DNA of 64,000 bases from Falsochrobactrum tianjinense (GCF_019100495.1 NZ_JAHRVA010000001.1:750597-814596); one strand, 5' to 3'. Numbered from the stretch's first letter, positions 19,967 to 32,367 are shown. Program-made: numbers and translations. Notes: a model not told the origin generated them from the letters alone.

Positions 19967-21061
19967 TCAGTGGCGTTTGGCCTGCTGCTTGAACGCACCT
20001 GGGATAGCTGCCGTGATCGCCTTTTTCATGACGGTTGGCAGGGCTTCGCCGCCAAGCTCTTCAGGAGCGGACCACCAGCCGTCTTCCGCCGTATGCCGGG
20101 CGATATTGCGGGCTGAATAGACCGAAAGCCGCAATTCAAAATGCGTAAAAACATGGGTGATCACGCCTGACGCCACCCAGCCGGCTGGGAATGGTGCGGC
20201 TTCGATGCTCGCATCGCCGTCGATCCGCGCGGTCCAGCCGCTGCCGGGAACTTCCGTCATGCCTGCCAGCAGTCCTTCGCCCTTGCGCTTGCGCAGCAGG
20301 ATCGAACCGTCATCAGCGATGGCGATAAAGGCAGCACCCGTGCGGACGGGTTTTTGCGCCTTGGGAGCCTTGCGCGGAAACTGTTCCGGATCGTGCTCGC
20401 CCAGCGCCTTGCAACCCTCATTGATGGGGCAGATCGCACAGGCTGGCCGGCGCGGCGTACAGATCGTCGCCCCCAGATCCATCATGGCCTGCGCGAAATC
20501 TCCGGGCCGCGCGGGTGGCGTCATATCGCCCATCAATGCGCGTATCTGCGTCTTGGCCGCAGGCAAAGGCGTGTCGATTGCAAAGAGCCGCGAAATGACG
20601 CGCTCCACATTGCCGTCAACCACCGCAGCCGGTTCGCCGAATGCGATTGCCGCGATTGCCGCCGACGTATAATCGCCGATGCCCGGCAATTCTTTCAGCG
20701 CGGCGGTGCTGGCGGGAAACTTGCCACTATATTGCGTGGCGACGAGGTCCGCGCATTTCTTGAGATTGCGCGCGCGCGAATAATAGCCAAGTCCCGCCCA
20801 TGCGCGCAGAATATCGTCTTCGCTGGCTTTCGCCATCGCCTCTATGTCAGGCCAGCGTTCCACGAAAGCGGTGAAATAGGATTTGACGGCCTCGACGGTG
20901 GTCTGCTGCAACATGATTTCCGACAGCCAAACCCGATAGGGATCGGGTTTGGCACCGCGCATTTGCTCGGTTGGCGTGACGCGCCACGGCAATATGCGAT
21001 GGTGACGATCATACCATGCAAGCAGCTTGTCTGTTCGGTCGAATGAGGGGCTGGTCAGCAT
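19967..21061 (-). CDS. mutY: A/G-specific adenine glycosylase
   Basis: MutY removes adenine mispaired with 8-oxoguanine. The 364 residues carry the helix-hairpin-helix motif ELPGIGDYTSAAIAAIAFGEP with the catalytic aspartate further on (VVDGNVERVISRL), the 4Fe-4S cluster cysteines (CTPRRPACAICPINEGC, Cx6Cx2Cx5C) and a C-terminal NUDIX-like 8-oxoG recognition domain (about residues 235-360). The N-terminal ILPWR is diagnostic. It converges with ccrM. Confidence 0.96.
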   Translation of the reverse strand: MLTSPSFDRTDKLLAWYDRHHRILPWRVTPTEQMRGAKPDPYRVWLSEIMLQQTTVEAVKSYFTAFVERWPDIEAMAKASEDDILRAWAGLGYYSRARNLKKCADLVATQYSGKFPASTAALKELPGIGDYTSAAIAAIAFGEPAAVVDGNVERVISRLFAIDTPLPAAKTQIRALMGDMTPPARPGDFAQAMMDLGATICTPRRPACAICPINEGCKALGEHDPEQFPRKAPKAQKPVRTGAAFIAIADDGSILLRKRKGEGLLAGMTEVPGSGWTARIDGDASIEAAPFPAGWVASGVITHVFTHFELRLSVYSARNIARHTAEDGWWSAPEELGGEALPTVMKKAITAAIPGAFKQQAKRH

Positions 21062-21200
21062 AAGAACATATGATTTAAGTTATGGGCAATCATTTGAATC
21101 TTGATTAAAGACCTTCCTTTAGAATTGATACAGATAATAAAGTGCATTGTCGGTCATATCATTATCGATCATGTGGTGCGCATACGAAAGAAGAGAGCCA

Positions 21201-21968
21201 TTGGATAATTCCATCCCGGTCTATGCAATCAATCTTGAACGCTCGCGGGACCGGTGGGAGAGCCTGAAGGCCAGCGCAGATCAATACTCTGTCGATCTGC
21301 GCCGCGTGGAAGCGGTCGAGGGCAAGCTGCTCGACAGGGACGTGTTGGCTGATTTCGACGAAGCAGGCTTTCGCCGCTGGCATGGAAAGATACCGTTGCC
21401 CGCTGAAATCGGCTGCTATTTTAGCCATATCAGGGCACTCGAAATCATTGCTGCTGCACCGGAACCTTATGCGGTTATTGTCGAGGATGACGTCCGCTTC
21501 ACGTCCGCTTTCGCACCCTTTATTGCCAAAGCGACGCAATTGCACGGGTGGGATGTGATAAAACTCGTCAATCATCGCACCCCGGCATTCCGCAGTTTTC
21601 AAAAGGTTGATGAAAAATTTTCTATCGGTCGTTGCCTGCATGGCCCTCTGGGCAGTGCGGCTGCCTATCTCGTATCGCGGGAAGGCGCGCAAAAATTGCT
21701 GGATGCAATCCGGGTCATGTCTTTGCCTTACGATGTGGAGCTGGAGCGCGGTTGGGCAGGACAGTACGAAATATTCACCACGGACAAGCCTGTATTGACC
21801 CTGTCAGGTGCGTCCATTTCGACCATTGCGCAGGGCAGGGGTGTTTATGCCAAAACCCGGTTGCCAGCCTATAAGAGGCTTGGCACGCTTTTGTTTCGGG
21901 CAACCGACTATATACGGCGAATCGCTTATGCATTGAGAATGACGCGCTTGGGAGAGGTCAGGGGTTGA
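21201..21968 (+). CDS. Glycosyltransferase family 25, probable LPS or surface-polysaccharide enzyme
   Basis: A 255-residue GT25 protein (LPS core glycosyltransferase family). IPVYAINLERSRDRWESL at the N-terminus and LPAEIGCYFSHIRALE are family hallmarks; VIVEDDVRF supplies the DxD-like metal/nucleotide-sugar motif. I start it at the TTG at 21201 (read Met-Asp-Asn-Ser-Ile-Pro) because AAGAAGAG lies just upstream and the alternative at 21147 adds a poorly supported leader. It is fused by overlap to the ligase-like gene. In Brucella, WadA is a GT25 core glycosyltransferase; this may be a relative, but I cannot assign orthology. Confidence 0.86.
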   Translation: MDNSIPVYAINLERSRDRWESLKASADQYSVDLRRVEAVEGKLLDRDVLADFDEAGFRRWHGKIPLPAEIGCYFSHIRALEIIAAAPEPYAVIVEDDVRFTSAFAPFIAKATQLHGWDVIKLVNHRTPAFRSFQKVDEKFSIGRCLHGPLGSAAAYLVSREGAQKLLDAIRVMSLPYDVELERGWAGQYEIFTTDKPVLTLSGASISTIAQGRGVYAKTRLPAYKRLGTLLFRATDYIRRIAYALRMTRLGEVRG

Positions 21969-23221
21969 GCTTTTTAAAGAAATCATTCCTCGTTCGCCGC
22001 AGAGTAGACACCTGGGCGCTGGGCGTCGCATCGGCGGCTATGCCCATCCGCTTCGGCCTGGGTCCGCTCCTGCTTTTTCTGTTTTCCTGCATCGGCATCT
22101 ATCTCTCCTGCGGACGGCACGCGACGGCGCGATTGTTTGCCAGGAAATTCTATATTTTCATCCTGCTTTATGCGGCCTGGTCGCTGGGCCTGATCCTGTT
22201 TCGTGGTGAGCCGCTAAGTGACAATCGCCAGATTGGCTATGCGCTGCTGATTGCAGTATTTGCCTTTGCGGCTCCCGGCATGGTTCTGGTGCGTGACCCG
22301 CTTCGCGCCTATGTGGTGGGTGCGCGCGTCGGCACCATACTCGCGGTATTGGCTGCTTTTTATCTCGCCGTCATCCATGGCGGGCGCATCGGGGTTGGCG
22401 GTAATCAGGCGGTTTTTGCCTTCGTCGCAGGTGTTGCCGCCATCTCGGCCTCAATCCCGCTGCACAAGGCGCCACGCTATCTTGCCAATGGTCCGCACTG
22501 GATGGTGCTGGGATTGGCGGCGGTGTTGGCGTCCGAAACCCGCGCGGTCATTGTCGTCCTGCCGATATTCGCGGCAGTCGAGATAATCTTTTTCCTCAGA
22601 CGTTTCAGCATCCGGCAACAGGGCGCAGCCTATGCGGCGCTGGCGGCAGCATTGGCCGCTTTGATCATTGTCGGCCCGGTGGGCGACATTCTTTCCAAGC
22701 GCTTTGCCGGCATGGTCGAATATTACGACAGCGGCGATAGTTCCAAATGGGAAGACAAGGCATCCGCCGATATTCGCGGGGTCATGTGGGAGAGCGCCGT
22801 AAAAATCATTGTCCAGCATCCGGTCACAGGCGTCGGCGCTTATTCAAAAATGGATTTGGTCAGGCAGCAGGCGGGAGATCAGGCACGATTGCTGGAAGGG
22901 TTCCGCCACGTCCACAACACCATTCTGGATGAGTTGCTCAATGACGGGATTATCGGGCTTGTCCTGATGCTGACGGCTTTTCTTTCTCTCTTTGCCCATA
23001 TTTGGCGCTTTTCGGAGAGTTGGGGAATGCGTCGCGCTTTGATCTATTTTTTCGTCATATCGACAAGTTACGGCATGTTGCATAATCCGCTTCTGCATGA
23101 AGTGACGATTGCATCGGTCATGTTCTTTCTGGCAGCATTGAACGCGGCCTGTTCGCGCCGGATCATGGCCGCACGCCGGGCCGGTCTTTCCAGCTATTTT
23201 CGCGTGAAACGAGCATTATGA
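21965..23221 (+). CDS. O-antigen ligase/polymerase-like membrane protein (Wzy_C family)
   Basis: A 418-residue polytopic inner-membrane protein with about ten to twelve helices and a large periplasmic loop (about residues 250-320) of the O-antigen ligase (WaaL/RfaL, Wzy_C) type. Candidate catalytic residues are the arginine in LASETRAVIV and the histidine in RHVHNTILDELLNDGIIGL; the loop motif HPVTGVGAYSK is characteristic. It starts at a TTG overlapping the previous stop (TTGA). It probably transfers an undecaprenyl-linked glycan, or polymerises it, at the periplasmic face. Ligase versus polymerase cannot be decided from sequence. Confidence 0.84.
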   Translation: MSFLKKSFLVRRRVDTWALGVASAAMPIRFGLGPLLLFLFSCIGIYLSCGRHATARLFARKFYIFILLYAAWSLGLILFRGEPLSDNRQIGYALLIAVFAFAAPGMVLVRDPLRAYVVGARVGTILAVLAAFYLAVIHGGRIGVGGNQAVFAFVAGVAAISASIPLHKAPRYLANGPHWMVLGLAAVLASETRAVIVVLPIFAAVEIIFFLRRFSIRQQGAAYAALAAALAALIIVGPVGDILSKRFAGMVEYYDSGDSSKWEDKASADIRGVMWESAVKIIVQHPVTGVGAYSKMDLVRQQAGDQARLLEGFRHVHNTILDELLNDGIIGLVLMLTAFLSLFAHIWRFSESWGMRRALIYFFVISTSYGMLHNPLLHEVTIASVMFFLAALNAACSRRIMAARRAGLSSYFRVKRAL

Positions 23222-24195
23222 AAGCAATAGTGACAGGTGCCGCCGGTTTCATCGGCTTTCATACAGCCTTGCAGCTTCTCGATGAGGGCTGGCAGGCCGT
23301 CGGTATCGACGATCTCAATGCCTATTATCCGGTGGAACTCAAGCAGGCGCGGCTTGCCATCTTGCAGGCGCGACAGGGATTCCGCTTCGCAAAGGCCAAC
23401 ATTGCCGAGGTCGCAGCTTTCGAGGCGGCAATAGGCGCGGATCGTGATGCGGATATCATCGTCCATCTCGCAGCGCAGGCGGGTGTGCGCTATTCCATCG
23501 AAAATCCTGCCGCCTATATCTCCTCCAATGTCATGGGGCAGGTGACGGTTTTCGAGACAGCGCTGAAACTCGAAAAGCGCCCGCCGGTAGTTTATGCCAG
23601 CTCGTCTTCCGTCTATGGCGCGAACGAAAAGATACCCTTTAGCGAAAATGATCCCGTAGATCATCCGGTTTCGGTCTATGCCGCGACCAAGCGCTCCGGC
23701 GAATTGCTGGCTTTTTCCTATCGCCATGTGCATGGGCTGCATTCCACCGGCCTGCGCTTCTTCACCGTCTACGGCCCCTTCGGACGGCCCGATATGGCAC
23801 CGTGGCTGTTCACATCGGCCATTCTCAAGGGCGAGCCGATCCGCGTTTTCAACAACGGCCAGATGCAGCGCGATTTCACCTTTATTGACGATATCGTCAG
23901 CGGTGTCGTCGGGGCGGCAGGGCGTATTCTGGCACAGCCTGAAGCAACCGCGCCCATTTATAATCTGGGCAATAACCGGCCTGTCATGCTCAATGATTTC
24001 ATCGGCGCGATTGAAAAGGCGACCGGCAAAGAGGCAATACGCAGGCTGGAGCCGATGCCGGCCGCCGATGTGCCGCGCACTTATGCCGATATAGATCTTG
24101 CCGCGCGCGACCTTGGTTTCAGCCCCAAAATTACACTTGACGAAGGTATTCCTTTGTTTGTCGAGTGGTTTCGCTTCTATAATGGAGCGCGATGA
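23218..24195 (+). CDS. NAD-dependent sugar epimerase, UDP-glucuronate 4-epimerase-like
   Basis: A 325-residue extended SDR enzyme. The Rossmann motif is GAAGFIGFHTALQLL, the catalytic Ser/Tyr/Lys lie in ASSSSVYGANEKIPF and VSVYAATKRSGE, and the substrate-side TVYGPFGRPDMA resembles GAE/LspL-type UDP-glucuronate 4-epimerases that make UDP-galacturonate. UDP-glucose 4-epimerase activity is a possible alternative. The ATG overlaps the ligase stop (ATGA). It probably supplies an activated sugar to the GT25 enzyme or a related pathway. Confidence 0.85.
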   Translation: MKAIVTGAAGFIGFHTALQLLDEGWQAVGIDDLNAYYPVELKQARLAILQARQGFRFAKANIAEVAAFEAAIGADRDADIIVHLAAQAGVRYSIENPAAYISSNVMGQVTVFETALKLEKRPPVVYASSSSVYGANEKIPFSENDPVDHPVSVYAATKRSGELLAFSYRHVHGLHSTGLRFFTVYGPFGRPDMAPWLFTSAILKGEPIRVFNNGQMQRDFTFIDDIVSGVVGAAGRILAQPEATAPIYNLGNNRPVMLNDFIGAIEKATGKEAIRRLEPMPAADVPRTYADIDLAARDLGFSPKITLDEGIPLFVEWFRFYNGAR

Positions 24196-24701
24196 GGGAA
24201 CCGAAATCCAAACGGGGCTTTCGCCCGCTGGCGGATATGGCGTCGGGTCTGGTCGATCCGATGTTGCAAAAACGCGCCGGTATCAATCTTTCACTGCTGC
24301 AATCATGGGAAGATATCGTCGGCCCCGCGATTGGCGCTTCGTCGCGCCCCTTGCGCATTCTCTGGCCGCGCCGCCTGCATGAGGATGACCCGTTCAGTCC
24401 CGCGACGCTGATTGTCGCCTGCGAGGGGTTTGCCGCCTTGCAGATTCAGCATGAGACCGGTGAGATCATCAGCCGGGTCAACGGATTTCTGGGTTTTTCA
24501 GCCATTGGACGCATTCGCATCGAGCAGAAGCCGCCAATATTGCCCGGCAAGCCACGCGCAAAGCGGCTCGCGGCTCTGGCTCCGTCCGAAGAACGGCGGA
24601 TCGACAAGGCCACGGATGGCATCGAAGACGATGCTCTGCGTGCCGCGCTGGCGCGGCTTGGCAAGAATATACTCGCTGAGAAGCGCACCACGAAGAAGTG
24701 A
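24192..24701 (+). CDS. DciA/DUF721 family protein
   Basis: A 169-residue DUF721 protein, the family that includes DciA, the ancestral loader/operator of the DnaB replicative helicase. Typical features are LQKRAGINLSLLQSWEDIVGPAIGASSRPLRI and a KH-like core LIVACEGFAALQIQHETGEIISRVNGFLG. The tail is basic and probably disordered. Its ATG overlaps the epimerase stop (ATGA), so a replication-linked gene is coupled to the polysaccharide genes. That coupling seems a local rearrangement, as this family usually sits directly beside mutY in Rhizobiales. Confidence 0.85.
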   Translation: MREPKSKRGFRPLADMASGLVDPMLQKRAGINLSLLQSWEDIVGPAIGASSRPLRILWPRRLHEDDPFSPATLIVACEGFAALQIQHETGEIISRVNGFLGFSAIGRIRIEQKPPILPGKPRAKRLAALAPSEERRIDKATDGIEDDALRAALARLGKNILAEKRTTKK

Positions 24702-24868
24702 CTGTTTTTGAGTGATAAATCGCTGTAATCGGACACAAAGCGCGCTGCTTGCCATAAATTTGATGTAAGTTTGGTGCTGTGCTGAAATTCATGTGAACGG
24801 GGTGGGCTGGTGAATGCATCTGCGTCGCATTAGATTACAACAAGAAGTCAACATTGAAACAGGACTGG

Positions 24869-25531
24869 ATGATTCGTATGGCTGCAACGCTTAATCGCAG
24901 ACACGTCATTTCTCTCGCGGGCGCTGCCGCCGCGGGAGTGGCTTTTGCCGGAAATGCCCACGCGCAGTCGCGCGATGCCGAGGGAACTGTCGATGCGGCC
25001 AAGGTCGCGGAACCAGGCAAGCTCAAGGACATGGTCTATGGCAATGCCGATGCGCCGGTCACGATCGTCGAATATGCCTCGCTAACCTGTTCGCATTGCG
25101 CCGATTTCACGGTTAATACTTTCCCCACGATCAAGGAAAAATATATCGACACGGGTAAGGCGCGGCTGATTTTCCGCGAGTTTCCGTTCGATCCGCGCGC
25201 AACCGCTGCCTTCATGCTGGCGCGCTGCGCACCGGAAGAGCGTTATTTCCCCATGATCGAAGTCTTTTTCAAACAGCAGCAACAATGGGCAACAGCGCAG
25301 GATGGTGAAGCCGCACTGCTACAAATTGCAAAACTTGCAGGTTTTACACAGGAGTCGTTCAAGGCTTGCTTGACGAACCAGCAACTTCTCGATGATGTGA
25401 GAGCGACGATGGACCGCGGATCGAAGGATTTCGGCGTAAATGCGACGCCGACATTCTTCATTAACGGAAAAAAATACGCTGGAGCCCTTTCGGTTGACGA
25501 AATGTCGGCAATCATCGACAACCTGCTCTAG
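24869..25531 (+). CDS. DsbA family periplasmic thiol oxidoreductase
   Basis: About 220 residues with a thioredoxin fold and inserted helical domain (DsbA/Com1 group). The active site CSHC lies in EYASLTCSHCADF, and the cis-proline region is GVNATPTFFINGKKY. The export signal NRRHVISLAGAAAAGVAFAGNAHAQ has a twin arginine and AHAQ cleavage site, so Tat export is possible. The start could be the ATG at 24869 or 24878, or a TTG at 24854. It is followed by a strong terminator. It probably oxidises exported proteins. Confidence 0.9.
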   Translation: MIRMAATLNRRHVISLAGAAAAGVAFAGNAHAQSRDAEGTVDAAKVAEPGKLKDMVYGNADAPVTIVEYASLTCSHCADFTVNTFPTIKEKYIDTGKARLIFREFPFDPRATAAFMLARCAPEERYFPMIEVFFKQQQQWATAQDGEAALLQIAKLAGFTQESFKACLTNQQLLDDVRATMDRGSKDFGVNATPTFFINGKKYAGALSVDEMSAIIDNLL

Positions 25532-25547
25532 GCCGCCTTTCGGCATG

Positions 25548-25578
25548 AAAAGCGGACGCTTCACTGCGTCCGCTTTTT
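25548..25578 (+). terminator. Rho-independent terminator between dsbA-like gene and smc
   Basis: AAAAGCGGACGC (25548-25559), loop TTCACT, GCGTCCGCTTTT (25566-25577) with a T-run. It ends 23 bases before the smc start, so the smc transcript must start very near its start codon or come from read-through. Confidence 0.88.
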
Positions 25579-25600
25579 GCGTTGCTGGAGGAGTGTGCTG

Positions 25601-28600
25601 ATGCGCTTTTCCAGACTGCGCCTTGTTGGTTTCAAATCCTTTGTCGAGCCGATGGAGTTCGTCATCGAAGGCGGACTGACTGGCGTCGTGGGGCCGAATG
25701 GTTGCGGCAAGTCCAATCTTGTTGAAGCGCTGCGCTGGGTGATGGGTGAAAACTCATACAAGAACATGCGCGCCTCCGGCATGGACGATGTGATCTTTTC
25801 CGGCTCTGCCACGCGACCCGCGCGCAATATGGCGGAAGTTACTCTTTTCCTCGATAATTCCGACCGCAACGCCCCCGCCGCCTATAATGACACCGATGAA
25901 TTGCAGGTGTCGCGTCGCATCGAGCGTGAATCCGGTTCAGTCTATCGCATCAATGGCAAGGAAGCCCGGGCCAAGGACGTGCAGCTTCTGTTTGCTGACC
26001 AGTCTACGGGCGCGCGTTCTCCGTCCATGGTCGGGCAGGGACGTATTGGCGAGCTTATTCAGGCCAAGCCGCAGGCGCGGCGCGCGTTGCTGGAAGAGGC
26101 GGCGGGCATTTCCGGCCTGCATAGCCGTCGTCATGAGGCGGAATTGCGCCTGCGTGCTGCCGAAGCCAATCTCGAACGCCTTGAAGATGTAGTGGGCGAA
26201 CTGGGAAGCCAGATTGAAAGCCTCAAGCGGCAGGCGCGGCAGGCCAATCGCTTTAAGGGGTTGTCCGCCGATATTCGCCGCACGGAAGCAGCCCTTTTGC
26301 ATTTGCGCTGGGTACAGGCCAAGGCGCAGGAGGGCGAAGCGCAGAGCGCACTGGCGCAGGCGACCTCCGCTGTCGGCGGCATGGCGCAGGCACAAATGAA
26401 CGCTGCCCGCGACCAGGCTGTCGGCGCGCAGCAGTTGCCGCAACTGCGCGAGGCGGAAGCCAAGGCCGCCGCTGCTTTGCATCACATTTCCATCACCCGC
26501 ACACAGCTTGATGAGGAAGACGAGCGCATCCGTGCGCGCCGCGCCGAGCTGATGAAGCGGCTCGAACAGCTGACCGCCGACATTGCGCGCGAAGAACAGA
26601 TGCTGGGTGAGAACGCCGATATTCTGGCGCGCCTTGACGATGAAGAGCAGGAACTGATCGCGGCCAATGAGGCATCGGGCGAGCGTGACGAGGAAATCCG
26701 CGCCCTGTTTGAGGAAGCCGAAATCCGTCTGGCCGACAGCGAAAGCGCGCTGGCGCGGGTGACGGCAGAACGCGCGGAAGCCGCCGCCGAGCGGGTGCAG
26801 ATCGAACGCGCGCTCAAGGAAACGCAGGATCGGCGCGATCGCCTGACCAGCCAGATGCACAATATCGAGCGTGATATTGCATCGGTCACGGAGCAGATCG
26901 GTGGCCTGTTCGACCCCGCCGAAAAGCGCCTTGCAGTCGATGCCGCGACAGAAACGCTGGCAGCTTGCGAAGAAGCCGTGATCACGGCGGAAGAACTGGT
27001 GGGTGCTGCGCGTGAAGCCGAGACGGCAAGCCGCCAGCCCCTCAATGATGCGCGCACCGAACTTAATCGCATCGAGACTGAAGCGCAGACATTGGCACGC
27101 ATTCTTAATGCGGGCGAGGCTGGGCAGTTTTCGCCTGTGGTCGAGGAATTGCGGGTTGAAAAGGGTTATGAGATAGCCCTTGGCGCGGCGCTTGGTGAAG
27201 ATCTCGATGCGGCCAGCGACGATCAGGCTCCGGTTTACTGGACTTATAATCCAGCCCTTGAAAGCGATCCGGCTTTGCCAGCGGGTGCAACCCCGCTCGA
27301 CCGGCTGGTCGATGGGCCGCAACAATTGCGGCGCAGGCTGGCGCAGGTCGGTGTGGTGTCCGAGAGTGACGGCAAGTTCTTGCAGGCCGCTTTACATCCC
27401 GGCCAGCGGCTGGTGAGCAAGGCTGGCGCATTGTGGCGTTGGGACGGTTATACGGCCAGCGCGGATGCACCGACCCCGGCAGCCCAGAGACTGGCGCAGA
27501 AGAACCGCCTTGCCGAACTCGAACAGGAAGCAGTTTCTGCCCAAAAGCGCGTGCAAGATGCCGAACAGATGGTAGCGCGGGGCGAAATGGCGGTCCGCGA
27601 AGCGGTCGAGCAAGAGCGCGTCACCCGCGACGCATGGCGCACCAACCAGCGCAGCCTCGATGAGGCGCGTGAAGCGCTGGCGGTTGCAGAACGCGCGGCT
27701 GGAGAACTTGCGACCAGGCGTTCGGCGTTGGATGAAGCCAAAGCCCGGCTTGAAGAAAATCTGGAGGAAGCGCAGATCCAGGCTGTCGTGGCCGAAGATC
27801 ATCTCGGCGAAATGCCGGATATGGAAGCAATTGCTCAGCGTCTTTCAGCACTGACCAATGAAGTTATGGCCGACCGCACGGCGCTGGCGGAAGCGCGCGC
27901 TGCCTATGAAGGGTTGCGCCGCGAGGCGGATGCGCGAAAGCGTCGTCTGGAAATGATTGCGATCGAACGCCGCAACTGGATTTCGCGCGCAGAAAATGCC
28001 GACCGTCAGATTGCAGCGCTTAATGATCGGCGCGTTGAGGCGGCGGATGAGGCGGAAAATCTGGCAGAAGCGCCCGATGAAATTGAAAATCGCCGTCGCG
28101 CGCTGTTGAACGAGCTTTCGCAGGCAGAAGCTCGCCGCAAGGAAGCGGCAGACATTCTGGCTCAGGCTGAAACGGCTCAGAGCGAACTCGACAAGGCTGC
28201 GACGCTTGCTATCCAGCAGCTCGCCGCCAGCCGCGAACAGCGCGCACGCGCCGAAGAGCGCCTGAATGCGGCCGAGGAACGGCGCAAGGATGCGCAAGCG
28301 CGCATTGCCGAAGCACTCAATTGCGCTCCGCATGAAGCGATCAGGCATACCGGCCTCAAGCCGGAAGACCGTTTGCCTGATCCGGATCAACTGGAACGCC
28401 AGCTTGAGCGGCTCAAGATCGAGCGCGAACGGCTTGGCGCGGTCAATCTGCGTGCAGAAGAAGAAAGCCAGGAGCTTTCCGGTCGCCTTGATGCGATCAT
28501 CTCCGAACGCGAGGATATAATCGAGGCGATCAAGAAGCTGCGCCAGGCCATCCAGAGCCTGAACCGGGAAGGGCGCGAGCGCTTGCTTGCGGCCTTCGAT

Positions 28601-29059
28601 GTGGTCAATGCGCAGTTTCAGCGCCTGTTCACGCATCTGTTCGGCGGCGGCACTGCGGAATTGCAGCTTATCGAAAGTGACGATCCGCTGGATGCGGGGC
28701 TTGAAATTCTCGCCCGCCCTCCCGGTAAGAAGCCGCAGACCATGACGCTGCTTTCGGGTGGCGAACAGGCGCTGACCGCCATGGCGCTGATCTTCGCCGT
28801 CTTCCTGACCAATCCTGCGCCGATCTGCGTGCTCGATGAAGTGGACGCGCCGCTCGACGACCATAATGTTGAGCGCTATTGCAACCTGATGGACGAAATG
28901 GCTGCGACGACTGAAACGCGATTTGTGATCATCACCCACAATCCAATCACCATGGCCCGTATGGATCGCCTCTTCGGTGTGACCATGGGTGAACAGGGTG
29001 TGAGCCAGCTTGTCTCGGTGGATTTGCAAACGGCGGAAAGCTTGCGCGAAGCAAGCTGA
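25601..29059 (+). CDS. smc: Chromosome segregation ATPase SMC
   Basis: A 1152-residue SMC protein for chromosome organisation with ScpA/ScpB. The N-terminal Walker A is VGPNGCGKSNL, followed by long coiled coils (about residues 165-500 and 660-1000, rich in Glu/Arg/Ala heptads), a hinge between them (about 505-640, including VEKGYEIALGAALGEDLDA), and the C-terminal head with signature LLSGGEQALTAMAL and Walker B CVLDEVDAPLDD. The ATG at 25601 is preceded by GGAGGAG. The coiled coil yields long antisense open frames that are not genes. Confidence 0.97.
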   Translation: MRFSRLRLVGFKSFVEPMEFVIEGGLTGVVGPNGCGKSNLVEALRWVMGENSYKNMRASGMDDVIFSGSATRPARNMAEVTLFLDNSDRNAPAAYNDTDELQVSRRIERESGSVYRINGKEARAKDVQLLFADQSTGARSPSMVGQGRIGELIQAKPQARRALLEEAAGISGLHSRRHEAELRLRAAEANLERLEDVVGELGSQIESLKRQARQANRFKGLSADIRRTEAALLHLRWVQAKAQEGEAQSALAQATSAVGGMAQAQMNAARDQAVGAQQLPQLREAEAKAAAALHHISITRTQLDEEDERIRARRAELMKRLEQLTADIAREEQMLGENADILARLDDEEQELIAANEASGERDEEIRALFEEAEIRLADSESALARVTAERAEAAAERVQIERALKETQDRRDRLTSQMHNIERDIASVTEQIGGLFDPAEKRLAVDAATETLAACEEAVITAEELVGAAREAETASRQPLNDARTELNRIETEAQTLARILNAGEAGQFSPVVEELRVEKGYEIALGAALGEDLDAASDDQAPVYWTYNPALESDPALPAGATPLDRLVDGPQQLRRRLAQVGVVSESDGKFLQAALHPGQRLVSKAGALWRWDGYTASADAPTPAAQRLAQKNRLAELEQEAVSAQKRVQDAEQMVARGEMAVREAVEQERVTRDAWRTNQRSLDEAREALAVAERAAGELATRRSALDEAKARLEENLEEAQIQAVVAEDHLGEMPDMEAIAQRLSALTNEVMADRTALAEARAAYEGLRREADARKRRLEMIAIERRNWISRAENADRQIAALNDRRVEAADEAENLAEAPDEIENRRRALLNELSQAEARRKEAADILAQAETAQSELDKAATLAIQQLAASREQRARAEERLNAAEERRKDAQARIAEALNCAPHEAIRHTGLKPEDRLPDPDQLERQLERLKIERERLGAVNLRAEEESQELSGRLDAIISEREDIIEAIKKLRQAIQSLNREGRERLLAAFDVVNAQFQRLFTHLFGGGTAELQLIESDDPLDAGLEILARPPGKKPQTMTLLSGGEQALTAMALIFAVFLTNPAPICVLDEVDAPLDDHNVERYCNLMDEMAATTETRFVIITHNPITMARMDRLFGVTMGEQGVSQLVSVDLQTAESLREAS

Positions 29060-29075
29060 CCTGCACTTTTTAAGT

Positions 29076-29420
29076 TTAATTCTCGCTCCACACGGCCAAT
29101 TCATTGCCTGCCGGATCGGTGAAATGAAAACGCCGCCCACCGGGAAAGGCAAAGATCGGCTTGATAATTTTGCCGCCAGCTTCCGTAACACTATCCAGTG
29201 CCGCTTCGAGTTGCGTCGCATAAAGGACGGGCAAGGGCTTGGACGCCGCCGAGGGTTCGGCATCGAAACCGCCGTCCAGACCTTCGGAAAAGGCGGAGTA
29301 AGTCGGGCCGTAATCGGTGAAGGACCAGCCGAAGGCGCGTGAATAGAAGCTCTTGACCGAGTCGAGAGAGCCATTGCCTGCTGGTATTTCCAGATAATCG
29401 AGCTTGCCGGTGGTGCGCAT
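29076..29420 (-). CDS. VOC/glyoxalase-like domain protein
   Basis: A 114-residue single vicinal-oxygen-chelate domain protein. It begins MRTTGKLDYLEIPAGNGSLDSVKSFYSRAFGWSFTDYG, the usual pattern of the CFP30B-like/glyoxalase superfamily, and ends with FTDPAGNELAVWSEN. A clear CAGGAGG ribosome-binding site precedes the ATG at 29420. Possible roles are lyase, dioxygenase or resistance protein; none can be chosen. It converges with smc. Confidence 0.9.
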   Translation of the reverse strand: MRTTGKLDYLEIPAGNGSLDSVKSFYSRAFGWSFTDYGPTYSAFSEGLDGGFDAEPSAASKPLPVLYATQLEAALDSVTEAGGKIIKPIFAFPGGRRFHFTDPAGNELAVWSEN

Positions 29421-29646
29421 TATTGCCTCCTGATTGTTCGCTATTTGTTCTTATTCTTGCCGTATTTTCATATCGGAGTCAATCGTCGCGCACGCAGTCT
29501 TCCAGTCTAATCGATTCTATTGTCGCGCTCCCTCTTTTTTCGTTGGCATGGCGTGGGTTGATCGCATAAGCACGATGGCAGTTTACGCAAGCGCCTGTGG
29601 AGTGGCACTCGTGCCTGCGGATCGTAATCTGTGCGAGGAGGCCAGA

Positions 29647-32310
<2,664 letters not shown>

Positions 32311-32367
32311 CTGTTATAAAATTTAGCTTTGCCTCCGCTGAAGCCATATAATGGAGCTTGCAGCCGT

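Noticed and set aside
25937-29374. Antisense open frames under smc (462 and 509 codons)
   Set aside because: They mirror the Ala/Glu/Arg coiled-coil codons of smc and have no ribosome-binding site or recognisable domain.
29434-29646. N-terminal extension of ppdK
   Set aside because: PPDK proteins start at MVKWVYSFG; GAGGAGG sits before 29647 and the extension looks non-coding.
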